Assembly: GCF_000716335.1 (NCBI RefSeq)
Contig: NZ_KL591020.1
Coordinates: forward strand, 49,453 to 113,452
Reading direction: 5' to 3'
Length of the DNA: 64,000 bases
DNA from: Streptomyces sp. NRRL S-118
GTDB lineage: Bacteria > Actinomycetota > Actinomycetes > Streptomycetales > Streptomycetaceae
Shown: positions 25,880 through 34,560 of the stretch, one piece after another
Numbering within the stretch: the first letter of the stretch is position 1
Layout: each line of letters starts with the position of its first letter
Translations under genes and position numbers: made by a program
Notes under the pieces: model-generated
Databases searched by the model: none
Told to the model about the DNA's origin: nothing
What the model saw: only the letters and a program-made list of their open reading frames with translations

Positions 25880-26063
25880 CCCCGGACCTCCGGGCGGGCA
25901 CGGAGCGGGTCCCGGACGGGGGCCCGGACGCGGCCCCCGCGGCTGCCACCAGGGCCGTGTCCGGGGCCGTCTACCATGGCCGCTGGTCTTTTTCGGCCGC
26001 GCCCCGGCCGGGATCCGGCCCCACGGCGTGGCCGCCCGAACCGGAGAACTGGAGCCACCCCCC

Positions 26064-27482
26064 ATGAACCTCGGCGTGCGCTGGACCCTGCACGGCGACG
26101 GACGGACACCCGCTCCCGGAGCCGTCGTCCGCCCCGACGAACGGCTCTCGTGGCCCCGTACCGTCGGACTCGGCGCACAGCACGTGGTGGCCATGTTCGG
26201 AGCGTCGTTCGTCGCGCCCGTGCTGATGGGGCTCGACCCCAACCTCGCGATCATGATGTCGGGCGTGGCGACGGTGATCTTCCTGCTCGCCACCCGCGGC
26301 ACGGTACCCAGCTACCTCGGCTGCTCGCTCTCCTTCGTCGGCGTGGCCGCCACCATCCGCGCCTCCGGCGGTGACAGCGCCACGGTCACCGGCGCCGTGC
26401 TGGCGGTCGGCGTCGTGCTGCTGCTGGCGGGCCTGGCGGTGCGGCGGTTCGGCGCGCGGATCATCCACGCCGCGATGCCGCCGGTGGTGACCGGCGCCGT
26501 GGTCATGCTCATCGGGTTCAACCTGGCACCGGTGACGGCGTCGACGTACTGGCCGCAGGACCAGTGGACCGCGCTGCTGGTGATGCTGTTCACCGGCCTG
26601 GCCGTGGTCTGCCTGCGCGGATTCTGGTCCCGCGTGGCGATCTTCCTCGGGCTGGTCTTCGGTTACGCCGTCTCCTGGGTTTCCGACCTCGTCCTCGGGA
26701 AGATCCACTCCCCGCTGGGCGGCCCCGAGGCCGTGGACCACTGGCGGCTGGACCTGTCCGGCGTCGCCCAGGCCGACTGGATCGGGCTGCCGTCGTTCCA
26801 CGCCCCGGCCTTCGAGTGGTCCGCGATCCTCGTCGCCCTCCCGGTCGTCATCGCGCTGGTCGCCGAGAACGCCGGACACGTCAAGGCCGTGGGCGAGATG
26901 ACCGGTGACCCGCTCGACGACAAGCTGGGCACCGCCATCGCGGCCGACGGCGCCGCCTCGATCCTCTCCACCGCCGTGGGCGGCCCCCCGAACACGACCT
27001 ACTCCGAGAACATCGGCGTCATGGCCGCCACCCGCGTCTACTCGACCGCCGCCTACTGGGCCGCGGCCGGCTTCGCCCTCCTCTTCGGGCTGTGCCCCAA
27101 GTTCGGCGCGGTCGTCGCCGCCATCCCCGGTGGTGTGCTCGGCGGGATCACCGTCATCCTGTACGGCATGATCGGCCTGCTGGGCGCGCAGATCTGGATC
27201 AATTCCGGCGTCGACCTGCGCAACCCGCTGAACCTGGTCCCGGCCGCCGCGGGCATCATCATCGGCGTCGGCGGGGTCAGCCTGAAGATCTCCGACAACT
27301 TCGAACTGGGCGGCATCGCCCTCGGCACGATCGTGGTCATCACCGGCTACCACGTCCTGCGCGCCTTCGCCCCGCCCCATCTCAAGGAGCAGGAGCCCCT
27401 GCTGGACGCAGGCACCAGCGCGTACGACGACGACAACGGCGGCGGCCGTGACGACGGCGGTCAGCCGGTCGCGAGGTCGTAG
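26064..27482 (+). CDS. NCS2 family uracil/xanthine permease
   Basis: The 472 residues form a 14-helix NCS2 transporter. The signature AENAGHVKAVGEMTGDPLDD and GGPPNTTYSENIGVMA (about 270-330) match UraA-type proton symporters for uracil; the NTTYSEN form favours uracil over xanthine. ATG 26064 follows GGAG by nine bases. Its acidic tail (AYDDDNGGGRDDGG) is unusual. The 3' end overlaps the convergent GH6 gene by 22 bases. No pyrimidine gene is adjacent, although the pyr operon lies 30 kb away. Confidence 0.92.
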   Translation: MNLGVRWTLHGDGRTPAPGAVVRPDERLSWPRTVGLGAQHVVAMFGASFVAPVLMGLDPNLAIMMSGVATVIFLLATRGTVPSYLGCSLSFVGVAATIRASGGDSATVTGAVLAVGVVLLLAGLAVRRFGARIIHAAMPPVVTGAVVMLIGFNLAPVTASTYWPQDQWTALLVMLFTGLAVVCLRGFWSRVAIFLGLVFGYAVSWVSDLVLGKIHSPLGGPEAVDHWRLDLSGVAQADWIGLPSFHAPAFEWSAILVALPVVIALVAENAGHVKAVGEMTGDPLDDKLGTAIAADGAASILSTAVGGPPNTTYSENIGVMAATRVYSTAAYWAAAGFALLFGLCPKFGAVVAAIPGGVLGGITVILYGMIGLLGAQIWINSGVDLRNPLNLVPAAAGIIIGVGGVSLKISDNFELGGIALGTIVVITGYHVLRAFAPPHLKEQEPLLDAGTSAYDDDNGGGRDDGGQPVARS

Positions 27483-28666
27483 GCGTACTCCGGGGTGAAC
27501 GTGCCGGCCGCGCCCTTGCAGCCGTCCGACTCCCCCGGCAGCTTGACCCACAGATAGGCGTCGATGCGGGGCTCGCCCGTCGAGGTCGTCGGCGGGCGGC
27601 CCAGCGCGCGCTCGGCCGGGTCGCACCACTCGCCCGGCGGGGGCGCCCCGTTGCCGTTGCGGCTCGTGTCGATCACCGCGCCCAGGTGCGACGGCCCGCC
27701 CAACTCCGCGAGGACGCGCCGGGCGTAGGCCACCTCGTCGGCGGTGCGGTGGAAGTTCGAGACGTTGGTGAAGATGCCGTCGCCGCTGGTCCCGGCCCCC
27801 GCCCGGCGCAGGGCGGCGGCCATCTTCCCGGCGGGGTGCCACCCGGAGTGGCCCGCGTCGAAGTAGACCCTCGCCCGGGGGTTGGCGCCCTTGAGGGTTC
27901 TGGCCGCGCGGCCCAGCGCGGCGTACCGGGCCGCCCGCTGCTCCTCCGAGAGGCAGTCCGCCAGCGCGATCGCGTCCGGTTCCAGGACCACGACCACCGG
28001 CCCGTCGCCGAGCCCGGCCGCGAACCCGCCCACCCAGTCGTCGTACGCGGCGAGGTCGGGCGCGCCGCCCCGCGACGCTCCCCCGCAGTCCCGGTCGGGG
28101 ATCGCGTACGGCACGAGAACGGGTGTCCGGCCGGCCGCGGCCGCGCCGGAGGTCACCGCGCGGACCCTGCCGGTGATGGTGCCGGGGTCGTACTCGGCGA
28201 ACCAGACCGCGGCCGGCTGCGCGGCGATGCGCGCCTCGATGAGCGGTCGGCGCGGATCGTCGCGGTGGGCGCGCACCCAGTCCAGCACCCGCGACTGCGG
28301 GTGGCGGTAGAGCTCCGCCGATGCGGCGGGGGACGCCGGGGCCCGCTTCTCCTTCGGCGCGGGACGCGGGGAGGGCCGGGCCGGCGGACGCGCGGGGGCG
28401 GTGGCCGCGGCGGGCGGCGACGACGAGGGCGGCGACGGGACCGCGGTGGGCCGCGCGGGCAGCGGCACGGGCGCGGCGCTGCTGACGGCCTCCGGTACCC
28501 GGGCCGTGCCGTCCCGCCCGCCGCCGGTCGCGGTGAACAGCCCGCCGACCGTGCCGGCGGCGACCACCGCCGACGCCAGCGCCGCCATCGTGTGGCGGCG
28601 CGCGGCCCGGCGCCGTTCGATCCGCCTGCGCCGCTCGGCCCGGCGCTGTGCGCGCACGCCTGACAC
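27461..28666 (-). CDS. GH6 endoglucanase-like protein, membrane-anchored
   Basis: From GTG 28666 the product is 401 residues. An Arg-rich start ([20 protein letters not shown]) leads to a hydrophobic helix (MAALASAVVAAGTVGGLFTA), then a Pro/Ala linker to about 115. The catalytic part shows GH6 marks: VPYAIPDRDCGG with the probable acid Asp, VVVLEPDAIALADC, YFDAGHSGWHPAGKM and NVSNFHRT. There is no carbohydrate-binding module and the signal lacks a clear cleavage site, so it may be tethered to the membrane and act on a cell-linked beta-glucan rather than bulk cellulose. GTG 28657 is an alternative start. Confidence 0.85.
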   Translation of the reverse strand: MSGVRAQRRAERRRRIERRRAARRHTMAALASAVVAAGTVGGLFTATGGGRDGTARVPEAVSSAAPVPLPARPTAVPSPPSSSPPAAATAPARPPARPSPRPAPKEKRAPASPAASAELYRHPQSRVLDWVRAHRDDPRRPLIEARIAAQPAAVWFAEYDPGTITGRVRAVTSGAAAAGRTPVLVPYAIPDRDCGGASRGGAPDLAAYDDWVGGFAAGLGDGPVVVVLEPDAIALADCLSEEQRAARYAALGRAARTLKGANPRARVYFDAGHSGWHPAGKMAAALRRAGAGTSGDGIFTNVSNFHRTADEVAYARRVLAELGGPSHLGAVIDTSRNGNGAPPPGEWCDPAERALGRPPTTSTGEPRIDAYLWVKLPGESDGCKGAAGTFTPEYAYDLATG

Positions 28667-28778
28667 TCCGCTCCCCCTCCCCCACGGTGCCCCGCCGGTC
28701 CCCGGCTGCGTTCCCCCGTTTCGGGGAAGCCCGGCGCGATGACACCTCCGTGAGGGTACCGACTGGGAGGCTGCCCCC

Positions 28779-29519
28779 ATGGGGCAGATCGAGCAGTTCA
28801 CCGCCCGCACCCCGTCGGTCGGTCCGGTCGTGGCACGGATGCGCGCGTTCCGCTCGCTGTGGCCGCCGGAGGACGGCGTAGCGGTCTTCAACCGCGTCTA
28901 CCTGGCGGTCACGGAGGAGATCGACCGGCGGATCGACGCGGGCGCGTTCGGGGACCGGCGGGCCGCCGCCACGCTGGACGTGCTGTTCGCCGAGCGCTAT
29001 CTGACGGCTGTGGACACCGCGTGCGCGGGCGGTGTCCCGCCGGCGTGCTGGCGGCCGCTGTTCCAGGCGCGGCGCCATCCCGGCCTACGGCCGCTGCAGT
29101 TCGCGCTGGCCGGTATCAACGCGCACATCGGGCACGACCTGGCGCTGGCCGTGGTGGACACCTGCCGTACGCTCGGCTGCGAACCGCCCGACCTGGAGAA
29201 GGACTTCGACCAGGTGGGCGATGTCCTCGCGGTGCTGGAGGAGCACATCCGCGAAGAGCTGATGCCGGGCCCCGATCTGCTGGAGATCGCCGACCCGCTG
29301 ACGCATCTGCTGGGCTGCTGGAGCCTGGAGCGGGCCCGGGACGGAGCGTGGCTCGCGGCCCGGACCCTGTGGCAGCTGACCCGGCTGCGGCGGCTGCCGG
29401 AGCTGGCCGAGGAGTTCACCGAACGCCTCGACCGCTCCGTCGGCCTGGTGGGCCGGATGCTGCTCACCCCGCTGGTGGCTCAGTCCTCCGGGAGCTCGAC
29501 CGGCGCGATCTCGTCGTAG
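28779..29519 (+). CDS. DUF5995 family protein
   Basis: The 246 residues are almost wholly helical and match DUF5995, an actinobacterial family of unknown function. Conserved-looking segments are VFNRVYLAVTEEIDRRI, RHPGLRPLQFALAGINAHIGHDL and LEKDFDQVGDVLAVLEEHI; the two His residues in NAHIGHDL could bind a metal, but this is inference. GGGAGG precedes the ATG. It is divergent from the GH6 gene, and its 3' end overlaps the convergent amine oxidase by 40 bases, so the last 13 codons are shared antisense sequence. Confidence 0.8.
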   Translation: MGQIEQFTARTPSVGPVVARMRAFRSLWPPEDGVAVFNRVYLAVTEEIDRRIDAGAFGDRRAAATLDVLFAERYLTAVDTACAGGVPPACWRPLFQARRHPGLRPLQFALAGINAHIGHDLALAVVDTCRTLGCEPPDLEKDFDQVGDVLAVLEEHIREELMPGPDLLEIADPLTHLLGCWSLERARDGAWLAARTLWQLTRLRRLPELAEEFTERLDRSVGLVGRMLLTPLVAQSSGSSTGAISS

Positions 29520-31171
29520 ACGTCGCCCGGGCCGGGGTTCGAGGCGTCCGTCCCGCCGCCGAAGTGGTGCATGACGCCCCACACGGCGTTCAGCGCGGTC
29601 TGCACGGCACCCTCGGCCCAGCCGGCCGTCCAGGAGATGTCGTCGCCCGCGAGGAAGATGCCCCGCTTGTCCTCGGGCAGCCGGTCCTGCATGAAGTGCG
29701 TGAACAGACGGCGCTGGTAGCGGTAGTGGCCGGGCAGGTTCGCCTTGAACGCGCCCATGAAGTAGGGCTCGTTCTCCCAGGACACGGTCACCGGGTTGCC
29801 GATGATGTGCTTGCGGATGTCGACCTTCGGGTAGATCTCGCCGAGCGACTTGAGCATGACCTCCATGCGCTCCTGCGCGGACAGCGGCAGCCACTTCAGG
29901 CTGTCGTCGCACCAGGTGTACGACAGGCAGATGACGGCCGGCTTGTCGGGGCCGTCGTCCAGGAGGTACGTACCGCGGGTCATGCGGTCGGTGAGCGTCA
30001 TCGACATGACGTCCCGGCCGGTCTCCTCGTCCTTGTCCAGCCAGAACGGCCGGTCGACCGGGACGAACAGCTTGGAGGACTCCATGTAGTGGGTGCGCTC
30101 CATCGCCGTCCAGTGGTCGATGGGGAACAGCGAGTCGTCACAGGCGATCTTGGACAGCAGCATCCAGGACTGGGCGGTGAAGATCGCCGCCTGGTACGTG
30201 CGGATGTCACCGTTGGCGTCGGTGACGGTGATGCGGTTGCCGGCGGTGCGGTGCAGGCGGGTGACGGCGGGCCTGGGGTCGCCCTCGTGCAGCGACTTCA
30301 GCGACGTGCCGTACGGCCAGTGGACGATCTTCTCCGGCTCGCGCTCCCACAGGCGCAGCGGGAGCTGCTGGGAGCCGCCGACGATGCCGCGGTGGTGGTC
30401 GTCGGCCTCGGTGTAGACGACGCGGAGGATCTCCAGGATGGAGTTGGGGAAGTCGGTGTCCCAGCCGCCGGTGCCGAAGCCGACCTGGCCGAAGATCTCC
30501 CGGTGGCGGAAGGACTTGAACGCCTCGGACTCGCACAGGAAGCCGTAGAAGGTCTGGTTGTCGAGCTTCTCGACGAGCTTCGCCCAGATCTCGCGGATGC
30601 GCGGGACGTCACGCTCACGCATGGCGCGGTTCATGTCGGAGAAGTCCGCGCCCTCCTCCAGGCAGTCGTTCCACGCCTTGGCGACGTCGCGGTAGACCTG
30701 CGGCAGGTCCTCGATGGTCTGCGCGTAGTGCGACTCGCCCTTGAGGTCGACGACGGTCGAGGGGGTGGCCTCGGCCAGCGGGTTCGGGAACGGCCGGGTC
30801 TCCAGCCCCACGAGGTCGATGTAGTGCTGGAGCGCGGTCGAGGAGGGCGGGAAGCGCATGGCGCCCATCTCGGCGGTCAGCGACGGGTCGCAGCCCTCGA
30901 AGCCGACGGTGCGCAGCCGCCCGCCGATCTGGTCGGCCTCGTAGACGACGGGCTTGAGGCCCATCTTCATCAGCTCGTACGCGGCGACGATGCCGGAGAG
31001 CCCGCCGCCGATGACGGCGACCTCGGTGCCGTGCTCGGTCGCGGGTATCTGGCCGAGCCCGGCCGGGTGGGCCAGGTAGTCGTCGTACGCGTACGGGAAG
31101 TCCGGTCCGAACATGGTGATCGGCGGCTGCGCGTCGGTGTGCTGGACGGCGGTGGGCACCGTGGACGTCAT
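29480..31171 (-). CDS. Flavin monoamine / L-amino-acid oxidase
   Basis: The 563 residues belong to the FAD amine oxidase superfamily. The Rossmann dinucleotide motif VAVIGGGLSGIVAAYELM lies near 47-64, followed by YEADQIGGRLRT, and the C-terminal FAD motif FLAGDDISWTAGWAEGAVQ near 520. It resembles tryptophan monooxygenase and L-amino-acid oxidases, which oxidise an amino group to an imine and may release the amide. It follows a nitrilase-fold amidase by 45 bases, so an amino acid to amide to acid route is plausible. No signal peptide is seen. Confidence 0.88.
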   Translation of the reverse strand: MTSTVPTAVQHTDAQPPITMFGPDFPYAYDDYLAHPAGLGQIPATEHGTEVAVIGGGLSGIVAAYELMKMGLKPVVYEADQIGGRLRTVGFEGCDPSLTAEMGAMRFPPSSTALQHYIDLVGLETRPFPNPLAEATPSTVVDLKGESHYAQTIEDLPQVYRDVAKAWNDCLEEGADFSDMNRAMRERDVPRIREIWAKLVEKLDNQTFYGFLCESEAFKSFRHREIFGQVGFGTGGWDTDFPNSILEILRVVYTEADDHHRGIVGGSQQLPLRLWEREPEKIVHWPYGTSLKSLHEGDPRPAVTRLHRTAGNRITVTDANGDIRTYQAAIFTAQSWMLLSKIACDDSLFPIDHWTAMERTHYMESSKLFVPVDRPFWLDKDEETGRDVMSMTLTDRMTRGTYLLDDGPDKPAVICLSYTWCDDSLKWLPLSAQERMEVMLKSLGEIYPKVDIRKHIIGNPVTVSWENEPYFMGAFKANLPGHYRYQRRLFTHFMQDRLPEDKRGIFLAGDDISWTAGWAEGAVQTALNAVWGVMHHFGGGTDASNPGPGDVYDEIAPVELPED

Positions 31172-31216
31172 GGGGTACGGACTCCTTGCGGGGAAAGCTG
31201 GTGCGGAGGGGGAAGC

Positions 31217-32014
31217 TCAGATCAGGGAGGTGTAGAGGCCGGGGCGGCGGTCGCGCAGGTAGGGGTTGGCCTCGCGCGAGGCGCGCAGCAGCTCCGGGTC
31301 GACGTCGCCGGTGACCAGTTCCTCGGCGCGGCCGGCGCGGGCGCGGGCGGTGCCGTCGGGGCCGGCGAGGGCGGACAGGCCGACGAACTCGAACTCGCCC
31401 TCCTGCCCGGTCCGGTTGGCGTACGCGATGTACAGCTGGTTCTCGAAGGCGCGCACCGGTACGACGGACTCGGCGACGACCTCGGCGGGGTGCATCAGCG
31501 CGGTGGGCACGAGGAGGAGCTCGGTGCCGGCCAGGGCGTGCGCCCGGACGTTCTCGGGGAACTCCACGTCGTAGCAGATCATGAGGCCGACGCGCAGTCC
31601 GCCGAGCTCGGCCTGGACGACCGGCTGGTCGCCGGGGGTGAAGGAGGCGGTCTCGAAGCCGCCGTAGAGGTGGGTCTTGCGGTAGCTCAGGAGCCGGGTG
31701 CCGTCCGGTCCGATCAGCTGCGCGGAGTTGTACACGGCCTCGCCGTCGCGCTCCGGGTACCCGTACGCGACGGCGAGGCCGTGGCGCTCGGCGATGTCGG
31801 CGACGGCGTCGGCGGAGTCGCCGTCGGCGGGCTCGGCCAGCCGGGCGACGTCGTCGCCGATCGCGTACCCGGTCAGGAACATCTCGGGGGCGACCAGCAG
31901 ACCGGCGCCGGTGGCGGCGGCGCGGGCGGCGGCCTGGTCGAGGGCCTTGAGGTTGGCGGCGACGTCACCGGGCTGTCCGGAGCTCTGGAGCAGGGCGGTG
32001 CGCAGCGGCGGCAT
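31217..32014 (-). CDS. Carbon-nitrogen hydrolase (nitrilase superfamily amidase)
   Basis: The 265 residues carry the nitrilase triad: Glu in APEMFLTGY (about 40-48), Lys in YRKTHLYG (near 110) and Cys in MICYDVEFPE (near 145). The family hydrolyses amides or nitriles in the cytosol. ATG 32014 with AGAGG seven bases upstream is chosen; a longer frame to 32149 has no such support. It shares an operon with the amine oxidase, consistent with the oxidase-amidase pair of indoleacetamide-type pathways. The upstream region has the triple box pattern found also before the permease. Confidence 0.9.
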   Translation of the reverse strand: MPPLRTALLQSSGQPGDVAANLKALDQAAARAAATGAGLLVAPEMFLTGYAIGDDVARLAEPADGDSADAVADIAERHGLAVAYGYPERDGEAVYNSAQLIGPDGTRLLSYRKTHLYGGFETASFTPGDQPVVQAELGGLRVGLMICYDVEFPENVRAHALAGTELLLVPTALMHPAEVVAESVVPVRAFENQLYIAYANRTGQEGEFEFVGLSALAGPDGTARARAGRAEELVTGDVDPELLRASREANPYLRDRRPGLYTSLI

Positions 32015-32111
32015 CGGCAGACCTCTGTCGGGTGCGTAACGGGGAGGGGAAGGCGTCGCGAAGACGTTCAAAACGGTACGGTCCGGTGTTCTTCCCGGAC
32101 AAGGCGTGAGC

Positions 32112-32170
32112 GTTGCGGACCGGCGAGTGATCCGTTGCGCGTAGGGCACCCTCGGCGGCGATTCGTTGCA
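32112..32170. promoter_or_regulatory. Three phased TTGCGC-like boxes (amidase operon)
   Basis: TTGCGG (32112), TTGCGC (32134) and TTGCAC (32165) are spaced 22 and 31 bases, close to two and three helical turns. The intervening GCGAGTGATC and AGGGCAC match the copy at 34438-34494. They probably form an operator for the neighbouring Lrp protein. Confidence 0.6.
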
Positions 32171-32280
32171 CGCCTGTGCCGGTGGGGCCGTACGGGTGCC
32201 CCGGCCGCGCCGCGGAGGCGTCGGCGATCAGGTCGCGGGGGTGGTGGAGGGGGCGCCGGGCCGCGGCCACACCGCAGGGG

Positions 32281-32320
32281 CGGGGCGCCGTCCGGAGCAG
32301 CGGGGCGCCGTCCGGAGGAG
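32281..32320. repeat. 20-bp tandem repeat, two copies
   Basis: CGGGGCGCCGTCCGGAGCAG at 32281-32300 is repeated at 32301-32320 with one change (C to G). It sits 16 bases beyond the Lrp stop codon. Confidence 0.7.
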
Positions 32321-32335
32321 CGGGGCCGGCGGGCC

Positions 32336-32791
32336 CTAGGCCGGTGAGCCGGACGAGAAGCGCCGCAGGAGCGGTGAGAGCACCAGCACCGATTTGGTGC
32401 GCTCGACGAACGGTTCCCCGGCGATGCGCTCCAGCACGCGCTCGAAGTGGCGCATGTCGGAGGCGAAGACCTGGACGATCGCGTCCGCGTCCCCCGTGAC
32501 GGTGGACGCGGACGCGATCTCCGGGTAGCGCTCCAGACCACGCTGGATGGTCTCCGGCGAGGTGTTGCCGCGTGCGTAGATCTCGATGAAGCCCTCGGTC
32601 TCCCAGCCGAGCGCCGCCGGGTCGACCCGGACCGTGAAGCCGGTGATGGCTCCCTCCGCCCGCAGCCGGTCCACGCGCCGCTTGACGGCGGGCGCGGACA
32701 GACCGACGAGCGAGCCGATGTCCGCGTAGGACCGGCGGGCGTCCTCGGCGAGGGCGTGGACGATACGTTCGTCGAGATCGTTCAGTCGCAC
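32336..32791 (-). CDS. Lrp/AsnC family transcriptional regulator
   Basis: The 151 residues start RLNDLDERIVHALAEDARRS with the Lrp winged helix, recognition segment LSAPAVKRRVDRLRAEGAI, and a C-terminal RAM effector domain (about 70-145; SASTVTGDADAIVQVFASD). It starts 10 bases after the APC permease stop, so both share a transcript. Its place between permease and amidase-oxidase operons, each preceded by the same triple box, makes it the likely local regulator, sensing an amino acid. Confidence 0.93.
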   Translation of the reverse strand: MRLNDLDERIVHALAEDARRSYADIGSLVGLSAPAVKRRVDRLRAEGAITGFTVRVDPAALGWETEGFIEIYARGNTSPETIQRGLERYPEIASASTVTGDADAIVQVFASDMRHFERVLERIAGEPFVERTKSVLVLSPLLRRFSSGSPA

Positions 32792-32801
32792 TGGGGGTGG
32801 G

Positions 32802-34265
32802 TCACTTCTCTGCGGTGGCCAAACGGGAGCGGCTCATGCCGTAGAGGAAGTAGAACACGAGACCCACGGCCATCCAGATTCCGAAGACCACCCAGGTGAC
32901 GGAGTCGAGGCTGAACATGTTGTACGCGCAGAACAGGAAGCCCAGCACCGGGAAGAGCCAGCCCAGCGGCACCTTGAAGGTGCGCGGCATGTCGGGGCGG
33001 GTGCGGCGCAGCACGATCACCGCGATGTTGACCAGGGCGAAGGCGAAGAGCGTGCCGATGCTGGTGGCGTCGACGAGCTTGCCGAGCGGGATCACGGAGG
33101 CGAGGGCGCCGCAGAACAGCGACACGATGACCGTGTTGAGGCGCGGGGTGCCGGTCTTGCCGCTGACCTTGCCGAAGGCCTTGGGGACCAGGCCGTCGCG
33201 GGACATCGCGAACAGCACGCGGGTCTGGCCGTAGAGCACGGTCAGGACCACGCTCGCGATGGAGATGACGGCGCCGGCGGCGAGCAGGGTGCCCCAGAAC
33301 GTCTGGCCGCTGACGTCGTTCATGATCGCGGTCAGGGATGCCTCGGAGCCCTCGAACTCCTTCCAGTTCCAGGCGCCGACGGCGACGGCGGCGACCAGGA
33401 CGTAGAGCGCGGTGACGATGATCAGCGACAGCATGATCGCGCGGGGCAGGTCGCGCTGCGGGTTCTTCGCCTCCTCACCGGCGGTGGAGGCGGCGTCGAA
33501 GCCGATGTACGAGAAGAACAGGCTCGCTCCGGCGGCGCTGACGCCGGCCATGCCGAGCGGCATGAAGTCGGCGTAGTTGCCGGACTTGAACCCCATGAAG
33601 CCGACCGCGCAGAAGAGGACCAGTGCGGCGATCTTCACCACGACCATGATCGTGTTGGCGCGGGCGGACTCCTTGGCGCCGCCGAGCAGGAAGACCATGG
33701 CGAGGAGGACGACGATCAGGCCGGGCAGGTTGATGATGCCGCCCTCACCGGGCGCCGAGGAGAGCACGGCCGGGATCGTGACGCCGATGGTTCCGTCGAG
33801 GAGCTCGTTGAGGTACTCGCCCCAGCCGACGGCCACGGCGGCCACCGACACGCCGTACTCGAGGACCAGGCACCAGCCGCACACCCAGGCGACGAGTTCA
33901 CCCATCGTTGCGTACGCGTACGAGTACGAGGAGCCCGCGACCGGTATGGAGCCGGCCAGCTCGGCGTACGACAGTGCCGAGAAGAGAGCGGTCAGTCCGG
34001 CGAGCACGAACGCCAGGGTGACGGCCGGGCCGGCCTTGGGCACGCTGTCGCCGAGGACCACGAAGATCCCGGTGCCGAGCGTGGCGCCGATGCTGATCAT
34101 GGTCAGCTGCCACATGGACAGGGAGCGGCGGAGCGTGCCGCCCTCACCCTTCCCACCCTCTGCGACCAGCGTGTCCACCGACTTGCGGCGGGTGAGTGCG
34201 GAGAGCCGGGACGCCTTCGTCGCGGATGGCTCGGTGGCGGGAGGGGCTGCGCCTTGGTCCAGCAC
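32802..34265 (-). CDS. APC family amino-acid permease
   Basis: The 487 residues form a 12-helix APC transporter of the cationic-amino-acid type. The first helix is MISIGATLGTGIFVVLGDSV with the GTG substrate loop (about 55-74); FFSYIGFDAASTAGEEAKNP (about 265-284) is the consensus amphipathic loop of the family. GTG 34265 has AAGGAG nine bases upstream; the long upstream frame lacks support. It is co-transcribed with Lrp and probably imports the amino acid or amine handled by the oxidase-amidase pair. Confidence 0.93.
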   Translation of the reverse strand: MLDQGAAPPATEPSATKASRLSALTRRKSVDTLVAEGGKGEGGTLRRSLSMWQLTMISIGATLGTGIFVVLGDSVPKAGPAVTLAFVLAGLTALFSALSYAELAGSIPVAGSSYSYAYATMGELVAWVCGWCLVLEYGVSVAAVAVGWGEYLNELLDGTIGVTIPAVLSSAPGEGGIINLPGLIVVLLAMVFLLGGAKESARANTIMVVVKIAALVLFCAVGFMGFKSGNYADFMPLGMAGVSAAGASLFFSYIGFDAASTAGEEAKNPQRDLPRAIMLSLIIVTALYVLVAAVAVGAWNWKEFEGSEASLTAIMNDVSGQTFWGTLLAAGAVISIASVVLTVLYGQTRVLFAMSRDGLVPKAFGKVSGKTGTPRLNTVIVSLFCGALASVIPLGKLVDATSIGTLFAFALVNIAVIVLRRTRPDMPRTFKVPLGWLFPVLGFLFCAYNMFSLDSVTWVVFGIWMAVGLVFYFLYGMSRSRLATAEK

Positions 34266-34437
34266 TGCGTACGGCTCCTTCGTGGCTGCGGGTCGAACGA
34301 CGGCGACTCGCGGCGGCTCGCGGGTGGGTTGCGTCACACCCGCGGGGGAAGGGGAACCGCCGAGCAGGCGGTCGCCGCCACTCCTGGTACGGGGCACGAG
34401 CCTAAGGGCCGGACTTCGCGCTCGTAATGCATCGTTG

Positions 34438-34494
34438 TTGCGCATCGACGAATGATCATTGCGCGCTCGGGGCACAGACGGGGAAACATTGCGC
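34438..34494. promoter_or_regulatory. Three phased TTGCGC boxes (permease/SGNH region)
   Basis: TTGCGC occurs at 34438, 34459 and 34489, spaced 21 and 30 bases. The stretch TTGCGC..CGACGAATGATC..TTGCGC..GGGCAC aligns with 32112-32170 in the same orientation relative to the flanking minus-strand genes. It lies in the divergent gap between the APC permease and the SGNH hydrolase and could control either. Confidence 0.6.
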
Positions 34495-34560
34495 CCTGCC
34501 GCACGAATCGACACATTGAGGCCGGGAGCAGGCACTTTCGCCGAGCGGAGGAGACCCCCG

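Larger units (their letters stand above)
32015..32335. other. Gene-free control region upstream of the amidase operon
   Basis: The 321-bp gap holds three TTGCGC-like boxes (32112-32170) and a 20-bp tandem duplication (32281-32320). No coding frame is supported. Confidence 0.6.

Noticed and set aside
25971..29078. A 1035-codon minus-strand frame across the NCS2 permease and GH6 gene
   Set aside because: Product is Arg/His-rich and covers two genes with clear families on other frames.
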